From: JAICIG01 sp035532215
GTDB lineage: Bacteria; Planctomycetota; Planctomycetia; Pirellulales; JAICIG01
DNA: 11,483 bases
Reading direction: 5' to 3'
Assembly (NCBI GenBank): GCA_035532215.1
Contig: DATKRK010000012.1
Coordinates: forward strand, 1-11,483
The position numbers were made by a program, and so were the translations under genes. Position 1 is the stretch's first letter, and the number at the start of each line of letters is the position of its first letter. Below the pieces are notes generated by a model that saw only the letters and a list, made by a program, of their open reading frames with translations, was not told the DNA's origin and did no database searches. Below, one piece after another: positions 6,687-11,483 of this stretch.

Positions 6687-6719
6687 GATGAAATGCTCTC
6701 TCGTTCCGATAGGACAGAT

Positions 6720-6869
6720 GGAGGCACGGGCGCCCTCGCCCGTTACATAGGGAGGCACGGGCGCCCTCGCCCGTTACGTAGGGAGGCACGGGCGCCCTCG
6801 CCCGTTACGTAGGGAGGCACGAGCGCCCTCGCCCGTTACGTCTCGCCGGGCGAGGGCGCCCTGCCCTCC
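6720..6869. repeat. 31-bp tandem repeat, four copies, plus an inverted copy
   Basis: A 31-base unit (GGAGGCACGGGCGCCCTCGC followed by CCGTTACGTAG) occurs at 6720-6750, 6751-6781, 6782-6812 and, shortened, at 6813-6841. Copies differ by one or two bases. An inverted relative (CGGGCGAGGGCGCCCTGCCC and CTCC) lies at 6847-6869 and can pair with the last direct copy to form a long GC-rich hairpin. On the minus strand the array lies in the leader of the kinase mRNA, between a candidate promoter and the start codon. Confidence 0.9.
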
Positions 6870-6881
6870 ATCCCACTTGCT

Positions 6882-6910
6882 ATTCTAGTCGCCCGTCAGC
6901 AGTCGAACAA
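6882..6910 (-). promoter_or_regulatory. Candidate sigma-70 promoter for the kinase
   Basis: On the minus strand TTGTTC and TAGAAT are separated by 17 bases. The -10 matches the consensus at five of six positions, the -35 at three. It lies just downstream of the glycosyltransferase stop and would give the kinase a leader of about 190 bases containing the tandem repeat. Confidence 0.4.
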
Positions 6911-6937
6911 TCGAGCAGGCGGCCGGGGCCGGACTGT

Positions 6938-8131
6938 TTATTTCTCGATCAGACGCGCTTCATCCGAGGGCGTTCGCTCGCGGAGCAAACGTTCGTAAAG
7001 CGCACGCACCCGAGCGGTCATCGTCTCGTGGCGAAACTGATCGGTGAAGCGGCGCCGTCCTTCGGCGCCGAATTGCGCGAACAACTCCGGCCCTTCCGCC
7101 AGCAGGCTCAAAGCCTCGGCCAGAATGTTGACGTCTCCGGGCGGCACGAGAAACCCGGTCTGCCCGGAGATAATCACCTCGCGGGCGCCGTCGACGTCGT
7201 AGCTGACTGCGGGCTTGCCGGCGATCAGGGCCTGCGGCAAGACCCGCGCCAGTCCCTCGCGCAGGCTGGCATGGACGACCACGTCCATGGCCGAAATCAT
7301 TTCCGGAATCCGCTCGGGCGGCACGAGCCCCGCGAACTGGAAATGCTCGCTCAAGCCGGCCTCGGCGATCTGTCGTTCCAACGAGGCGCGCAAGATTCCG
7401 TTGCCGACGAATAGGAACCGCGCCTGCGGCGCGCGAGCGATCACTTTCCTTGCGGCGGCGATCACGTCGGCGTGTCCCTTGAGCTTGAATAGTCGGGCGA
7501 TCTTGCCGATCACGACGTGTTCCGGCCGGTAGCCCAACTCGGCGCGGACCCGCTCGCGGTGTTCGTCGGCGGCCAGGAACGGCTCGACCTCCATGCCGCT
7601 GTAGATGGTCGTGAACTTTTCACGCGGGGCCACGCCGGAAGCGACCATCAAATCGGTCATCGCATCGGCCACGCTGACGAAGGCCTGGCAGCGCCCGGCG
7701 GCCCAGCGCTCGCAATTGCGAAACAGCGCGCGCGAGAGAGGGTTCTGGTAAGGATGAAACGGCGCGCCGTGGACGCCATGGACCACGACCGGCACGCGTT
7801 CGGCGGTGGCCGCGGCCCGGCCCAGCAAGCCGCCTTTGGCACTGTGCGTGTGTACGACGTCGGGCCGATAGTCGCGCAAGATCTTGCGCAGCGCTCGATA
7901 GCTGGTCCAATCTCGCCACGGGTGAATCGCGCGGCGCAGCGAGGGGACGATCTTAAGCGGCACGCCGCGGGCTTGCGCCCGATCGAGCAAACTGCCTTCG
8001 GGTCCCAATGGCGGACCCGTCACGAGCAGCACTTCGTCCCCGTAATCGCGCAGCAGATCCTCGCAGTTCAAGAGCGTATTCTCTTGAGCGCCGCCGAGAA
8101 TCATTCGCGTGATGATGTGCGCGATTCGCAT
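6938..8131 (-). CDS. GT4-family glycosyltransferase (GT-B fold)
   Basis: A 397-residue enzyme that moves a sugar from a nucleotide sugar to an acceptor, probably in polysaccharide or glycolipid synthesis at the inner face of the membrane. The N-terminal domain starts MRIAHIITRMILGGAQENT, with the GGAQ loop at 13-16, and contains VVHTHSAKGG (92-101). The C-terminal domain holds GKIARLFKLKGH (209-220; R213 and K218 in the donor phosphate site), FLFVGNG (239-245) and HASLREGLARVLPQAL (287-302). In GT4 enzymes the last motif is usually E-x7-E; here it is E292 and Q300, a variant I associate with one subgroup. The start at ATG 8131 fits the family N-terminus although no clear ribosome site precedes it. 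Substrate and acceptor cannot be told from sequence. truA ends 65 bases upstream on the same strand. Confidence 0.92.
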   Translation of the reverse strand: MRIAHIITRMILGGAQENTLLNCEDLLRDYGDEVLLVTGPPLGPEGSLLDRAQARGVPLKIVPSLRRAIHPWRDWTSYRALRKILRDYRPDVVHTHSAKGGLLGRAAATAERVPVVVHGVHGAPFHPYQNPLSRALFRNCERWAAGRCQAFVSVADAMTDLMVASGVAPREKFTTIYSGMEVEPFLAADEHRERVRAELGYRPEHVVIGKIARLFKLKGHADVIAAARKVIARAPQARFLFVGNGILRASLERQIAEAGLSEHFQFAGLVPPERIPEMISAMDVVVHASLREGLARVLPQALIAGKPAVSYDVDGAREVIISGQTGFLVPPGDVNILAEALSLLAEGPELFAQFGAEGRRRFTDQFRHETMTARVRALYERLLRERTPSDEARLIEK

Positions 8132-8196
8132 GGGGGAAGGCAGGCGTCAGGCATCAGGAATCGGGCGCCAGGGGCAGAAGTCAAAAGCCCGATTCG

Positions 8197-8949
8197 TCAC
8201 TTCTCATATTCGACGTGAACCAAAAACAGCCCTTGGGCCGGGGCGGTCATGCCGGCGGCGCGGCGGTTGCGGGCGGCGAGCACTTCGGCCGGCCAGGTCT
8301 CCGGCCTTTCGCCGCGGCCCACTTCTACCAGCGTACCCACGATCGACCGCACCATATTGTACAAAAAGCCGTCGGCCTCGATTTCGACCGTCACCAGTTC
8401 CGGACTCCCCTGCCCTGCCCTGGCGACGGTGATTTCATACACCGTCCGCACGCTGCTGGAACGCTCGGAGCCGGTGGTCTCGAAACTGGTAAAATCGTGA
8501 CGACCGGCCAGCGCCTGGGCGGCGCGGTGCATCGCGGCCGCGTCGAGCCGGCGGCGATAATGCCAGGCGTACTGCCGGCGGAACACGTCGCGCACGCGGC
8601 CGTCGTTGATCACGTACCGGTAGCGTTTCCTTACCGCGTTGCGGATGGCGTGAAAGCCCTCGCGAACGTCGACCGATTCGAGCACCGCCATGTCGTCGGG
8701 CAGTTCGGCGTTGAGCGCCTTTTGCAGCACGGCGGCGCTCAAGTCGCTTTCGGTCTGGAAGCTGACGACCTGCCCAAACGCATGCACGCCAGCGTCGGTG
8801 CGGCCGCTGGCCGTGACGCGGATCGACTCGCCGGTGATCTGGGCTAGCGCCGCTTCCAGCGTGCCTTGCAGCGTGCGCGGCCCCTGCTGCCACTGCCAGC
8901 CGGCGTAGGCCGTGCCGTCGTAGGCGAGAGTAAGCTTGAGGGTTCGCAC
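8197..8949 (-). CDS. truA: tRNA pseudouridine synthase A
   Basis: TruA converts uridines 38-40 in the anticodon stem-loop of many tRNAs to pseudouridine, acting in the cytoplasm as a homodimer. It has 250 residues, a usual length for the family. MRTLKLTLAYDGTAYAGWQ is the typical start. GRTDAGVHA (49-57) contains the catalytic Asp52. KRYRYVI (108-114) and DGFLYNMVRSIVG (193-205) are conserved active-site stretches. The start is a GTG at 8949, fixed by homology rather than by a ribosome site, which I do not see. asd lies 259 bases upstream and the glycosyltransferase 65 bases downstream, so co-transcription with the latter is plausible. Confidence 0.96.
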   Translation of the reverse strand: MRTLKLTLAYDGTAYAGWQWQQGPRTLQGTLEAALAQITGESIRVTASGRTDAGVHAFGQVVSFQTESDLSAAVLQKALNAELPDDMAVLESVDVREGFHAIRNAVRKRYRYVINDGRVRDVFRRQYAWHYRRRLDAAAMHRAAQALAGRHDFTSFETTGSERSSSVRTVYEITVARAGQGSPELVTVEIEADGFLYNMVRSIVGTLVEVGRGERPETWPAEVLAARNRRAAGMTAPAQGLFLVHVEYEK

Positions 8950-8978
8950 GTGGAGAAATTCGAAACGAAGTTATTGGG

Positions 8979-9180
8979 AGCCACGGATGAAACGCCGATG
9001 TAACACGGATGAACCGACATGGAACCTTACAGCCAGGACATTTACCGAAGGGATCATAGCGAGCGAGTTCCACTCTAGGCTGGCGTCCTTGTCCGTGGCT
9101 TTTTCGAAAGGCGTAGACGAACGCTGAACTCAAAAGCTTTTCTTCTGAGTCTCTAGTTCGTCCGTGTTCCATCCGTGGCT
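8979..9180. repeat. Inverted pair of a CCGTGGCT-type repeat between asd and truA
   Basis: Bases 8979-9014 read in reverse as GTTCATCCGTGTTACATC, then an 8-base insert, then the end ATCCGTGGCT. Bases 9156-9180 read GTTCGTCCGTGTTCC then ATCCGTGGCT. The two are therefore inverted copies of one sequence about 140 bases apart. Between them is an imperfect hairpin (ACTCAAAAG/CTTCTGAGT, 9128-9150) and a further TCCGTGGCT match near 9090-9099. They fill the gap after the asd stop. Confidence 0.65.
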
Positions 9181-9208
9181 AAAGCCGGCGGCTCGTGAAT
9201 CCCCAATC

Positions 9209-10234
9209 CTATCGTTTTCCCGCCGCGGCGCCTTGCCGACTGACGAGCAACTCCGCGATCTGCACGGCGTTCGTGGCGGCGCCTTTGCGCAGGTTGTCGC
9301 TGACGCACCAGAAGGCCAGACCGTTGGGGCTCGAAAGGTCTTCGCGGATGCGGCCGATGAAGACTTCGTCGCGGCCGTCGCAGTTGAGCGGCATTGGGTA
9401 GCTCTTGGCCGGCAGATCGTCGACGACGACCACGCCCGGCATCGCGGCGAACAACTTGCGGGCTTCGGTCACGGACAGCTTGCGGTCGGTCTCGACCAGA
9501 ATGCTCTCGCTGTGGCAGTTGCTCACCGGCACGCGGACGCAAGTCGGGCAGATTTGCATCGAGTCGTCGCCCAGAATCTTGCGGGTCTCGTAGACCATCT
9601 TCATTTCTTCTGACGTATAGCCCTCGTGCTTGGGCGAGCCGATCTGCGGAATCAGGTTGAAAGCGATCGGATGGGCGAACGTCTCGTAGCGGTGTTCCTC
9701 GCCGGCCAACTCGCTGCGGGTCCCCTGCTCCAGATCGCGCTGGCCCGCCACGCCGGCGCCGCTCGTCGCCTGGTAGGTGCTGACCACCACCCGCTTGACT
9801 TTGGCCGCGTCGTGCAGCGGCTTCAAGGCCACGACCATTTGCGTGGTCGAGCAGTTCGGGCTGGCGATGATGCCGTTGTGCTTGAAGGCCGCCGCGGGGT
9901 TCACCTCGGGGATCACCAGCGGCACTTTGGGATCCATCCGCCAATAGCCGCTTTCGTCGACCACCACACAGCCCCGTTCGACCGCCCAGGGGGCGAAGTC
10001 GCGGGCCACCTCGTCGGGCGTGCTGCCGATCGCCAGATCAACGCCCAGGAAGGCCTCGGGCGTAAGTTCCTCGACCGGGTGCGTTTCGCCCTTGAACGTG
10101 ATCGTGCGGCCGGCCGACCGTTTGGAGGCCAGGAACTTGATTTTCTCGTATGGGAACTCCCGCTCGGCGAGCAGGTTGCGAATAATTCCCCCCACGGCGC
10201 CGGTGGCGCCCACGACCGCGATGGACTCGAACAC
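9209..10234 (-). CDS. asd: Aspartate-semialdehyde dehydrogenase
   Basis: Reduces aspartyl phosphate to aspartate semialdehyde with NADPH, the branch point to lysine/diaminopimelate, threonine and methionine; cytoplasmic. It has 341 residues. The NADP-binding motif VVGATGAVG lies at 7-15. The catalytic cysteine is in ASPNCSTTQM (C128). STYQATSGAG (152-161) is conserved, and RVPVSNCHSE (234-243) holds the conserved Arg and His (H241) of the active site. I chose the GTG at 10234 because GGGAGG lies about 8 bases upstream and the Rossmann strand starts at residue 4. The frame extends to 10351 with 39 atypical residues that cross the candidate promoter, so that longer start is rejected. It is the first gene of the minus-strand block and divergent from a small + strand gene. 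The leader is too short for a lysine riboswitch. Confidence 0.96.
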   Translation of the reverse strand: MFESIAVVGATGAVGGIIRNLLAEREFPYEKIKFLASKRSAGRTITFKGETHPVEELTPEAFLGVDLAIGSTPDEVARDFAPWAVERGCVVVDESGYWRMDPKVPLVIPEVNPAAAFKHNGIIASPNCSTTQMVVALKPLHDAAKVKRVVVSTYQATSGAGVAGQRDLEQGTRSELAGEEHRYETFAHPIAFNLIPQIGSPKHEGYTSEEMKMVYETRKILGDDSMQICPTCVRVPVSNCHSESILVETDRKLSVTEARKLFAAMPGVVVVDDLPAKSYPMPLNCDGRDEVFIGRIREDLSSPNGLAFWCVSDNLRKGAATNAVQIAELLVSRQGAAAGKR

Positions 10235-10273
10235 CCGAAAACCTCCCAGAAATTGCGGAAACGTTAATCCCTG

Positions 10274-10302
10274 AGTATATGCCGGCGGGGAAAAGAATCC
10301 AA
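10274..10302 (-). promoter_or_regulatory. Candidate sigma-70 promoter for asd
   Basis: On the minus strand TTGGAT and TATACT are separated by 17 bases. The -10 matches the consensus at five of six positions, the -35 at three. The predicted transcript would start near 10267, giving a leader of about 33 bases with GGGAGG (complement of 10243-10248) ahead of the GTG start. Confidence 0.5.
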
Positions 10303-10407
10303 CGCATAAGCTTGAGGAGTTAGAGCTTTCCACACTCGTACTACCGGCCATAAAATGCCATGAGCCGACGCTTTCAATTCGGCATAATTAGCGACGGGGA
10401 ACAATCA

Positions 10408-10752
10408 ATGGCAGAGCAGTCGCTAAAGCAGATGTACGAAGCGGCCATTCGCTCGGTTCCGAACGGATACGATGAAGCCTGGCTCGGCGCCCAATTGGCC
10501 AGGCGCCGAGTTGGCGACGAAACCGCATCGCGCGCGATTTCAGAGCGCTGCCTCCGCACGGTTTTTGAAATCGCAGTAGAGGAGTGCAGGCTCCTTCACG
10601 CAGACGACAAACTACTTGACGCGGTCCAGGAGGGCAACGCAGCTTTGGTGGACGCGATTTCCGGTTTTGCCGGCGCGTCCGCCGCCGAGTTCGCCGCGCA
10701 CCTTCGATCCGCCGTTATCGATCGAGTGAAACGGAGCCTCGACAAGGGCTAA
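10408..10752 (+). CDS. Small hypothetical protein, 114 residues
   Basis: I do not recognise the family with confidence. I chose the ATG at 10408 because CGGGGA lies 7 bases upstream. A longer frame from 10360 would add 16 residues without a better ribosome site. The protein looks soluble and largely helical, with no membrane segment. Two stretches resemble pieces of planctomycete ECF sigma factors: RRRVGDETASRAISERCLRTVFEIA, split by position into 33-42 and 43-57 or so, recalls the GDExA start of region 2, and FAGASAAEFAAHLR (about 88-101) recalls FRGxSxxEFxxWLR. The promoter-melting part of region 2 is absent, so a sigma function is unlikely; this similarity may be chance. It is divergent from asd, and TAAAAT at 10351-10356 could be its -10 box. 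Confidence 0.7.
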   Translation: MAEQSLKQMYEAAIRSVPNGYDEAWLGAQLARRRVGDETASRAISERCLRTVFEIAVEECRLLHADDKLLDAVQEGNAALVDAISGFAGASAAEFAAHLRSAVIDRVKRSLDKG

Positions 10753-10888
10753 TGCCTCTGCCCCGCCGATTGCGGTCCGAATTGATGGCGCCTTCGCGCT
10801 TCGACACGAATCGGCATCCATTGTTCTTTCGATCATACTTGGCTGTAGCGTATCAATACCACTGTGAAGAAACGGCAGCGCGGACTCC

Positions 10889-11146
10889 ATGACCATTCAA
10901 GCATTCCGAGAGCTTCTAGCCCAGCGGCCCTTTCGCCCCTTCCGTCTCGTCATGTCGAGCGGTCAGTCGTATGAAGTCCGCCATCCCGAGATGGCGCTGC
11001 TCACCAGGACCGATATGCTTGTCGGCGTCGATATCGCCGAGGACGGAGTGCCGGCGGAATTCCGAATCTATTCGCTGCTGCACGTCACGGCGGTCGAGCC
11101 CCTCGGCGGTTCGGCGGCAAAAGGAAGCCAAACCCCAACAGCGTGA
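10889..11146 (+). CDS. Small 'PFRPF' hypothetical protein, 85 residues
   Basis: The pattern FRELLAQRPFRPFRLVMSSGQSYEVRHPEMALL, given here as its parts FRELL, RPFRPF, SGQSYEV and RHPE, matches a small protein type that I associate with many planctomycete genomes: an N-terminal helix, PFxPF, a beta hairpin around a Gly, and HPE, ending in a strand of the type LLHVTAVEPL. Its function is unknown to me. There is no signal peptide or membrane segment. The ATG at 10889 fits the family start; only a weak GGA precedes it. It follows the other small gene by 136 bases on the same strand. The C-terminal 12 residues are polar and probably disordered. Confidence 0.7.
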   Translation: MTIQAFRELLAQRPFRPFRLVMSSGQSYEVRHPEMALLTRTDMLVGVDIAEDGVPAEFRIYSLLHVTAVEPLGGSAAKGSQTPTA

Positions 11147-11250
11147 GTCTGACGCGTCACGACCGGCGGGCGAATTGCCAACGCCGGTTGCGGCACATGG
11201 AATCTGCCCACTACTTTTTGCGTTCAGTTGGCGGTTTCAATTTCTGGCTC

Positions 11251-11400
11251 TTCCGCAGAATCTGTGGGTGGTTTTGACGCTGATTAGCGGGGCCACGGTT
11301 GCGTTTTCTCAGGCATTGCTCGGGCGTTCAATGGCAGGAAGGACGAAGGTTGCCTTGGCGGTGTAACCCGCCAAGGCAACCGGGCGTCATTGACGCGCCC
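11251..11400 (+). repeat. Third arm of the dispersed inverted-repeat family with nested hairpins
   Basis: TCTGTGGG (11261-11268) is followed after 40 bases by GCGTTTTCTCAGGCATTGCT and CGGGCGTTCAATG, like both arms of the element at 358-562. After it comes a strong hairpin (13-bp stem GTTGCCTTGGCGG/CCGCCAAGGCAAC, 6-base loop, 11349-11380). Then CATTGACGCGCCC (11389-11400 region) pairs roughly with GGGCGTTCAATG, suggesting a diverged second arm. The gap after the last gene (11147-11483) contains no gene that I can support. The hairpin could be a terminator but has no T-run. Confidence 0.65.
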
Positions 11401-11483
11401 TTCGGCCTGGCTCTCCCTTGCCGGGTTGCTCGCCAGCAGAGCCCGACTCCGCCAGCGCCAGGCAACGGCCAGTATAGCAGCAG

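Noticed and set aside
5802..6758. Kinase start at GTG 6758
   Set aside because: It lies inside the 31-bp tandem repeat and the added residues are repeat-encoded; GTG 6686 is more plausible, though not proven.
4746..10234. Single operon asd-truA-GT4-kinase-accA
   Set aside because: Gaps of about 250 bases with repeats after asd and after the glycosyltransferase, plus a candidate kinase promoter, argue for several transcripts.
9050..10300. Lysine or T-box riboswitch upstream of asd
   Set aside because: The predicted leader is only about 33 bases and shows no riboswitch-like structure.
9209..10351. Longer Asd start at 10351
   Set aside because: The extension is Ser-rich and crosses a good promoter; GTG 10234 has a strong GGGAGG and fits the Rossmann start.

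Overview
The window looks like a piece of a GC-rich bacterial chromosome, most likely from the Planctomycetota (a Pirellulales-type genome). This is inferred from the mix of ordinary housekeeping genes with a Hanks-type Ser/Thr kinase, a small 'PFRPF' protein family I associate with planctomycetes, and gaps filled with short palindromic repeats. No rRNA, tRNA, CRISPR array, transposase or phage gene was seen.

Layout. Positions 2-160 hold the 3' end of a + strand membrane-protein gene. A gap with a large inverted repeat follows (about 358-562). Next come a ZIP-family metal transporter (minus, 574-1485) and a 5'-truncated D-aminoacyl-tRNA deacylase (plus, to 2006), whose native start is replaced by a palindromic repeat doublet. 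A YdjM-type membrane hydrolase (minus, 2129-2974) is divergent from a CvpA-family membrane protein (plus, 3232-3795), which is followed by an unknown small protein (plus, 3968-4354). A gap with four hairpins separates these from a five-gene minus-strand block. Read 5' to 3', the block is asd (aspartate-semialdehyde dehydrogenase), truA (tRNA pseudouridine synthase), a GT4 glycosyltransferase, a Ser/Thr kinase and accA (acetyl-CoA carboxylase alpha subunit). The right end carries two small + strand genes, one unrecognised and one of the PFRPF type, then a gap with a third copy of the left-end repeat and strong hairpins.

How the genes fit together. asd (lysine, DAP, threonine and methionine supply), accA (fatty acid supply) and the glycosyltransferase all feed envelope or core biosynthesis. 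The gaps between them and their different repeats argue for neighbours rather than one tight operon. The kinase has its own candidate promoter just downstream of the glycosyltransferase.

I see no clearly new multi-gene system. The most interesting signals are in the non-coding DNA: at least five families of palindromic or tandem repeats sit in the gene junctions, and one has apparently destroyed the start of dtd. Also notable are a kinase with a degenerate glycine loop and DFA in place of DFG, and a dispersed inverted-repeat family with at least three arms at the two ends of the window.
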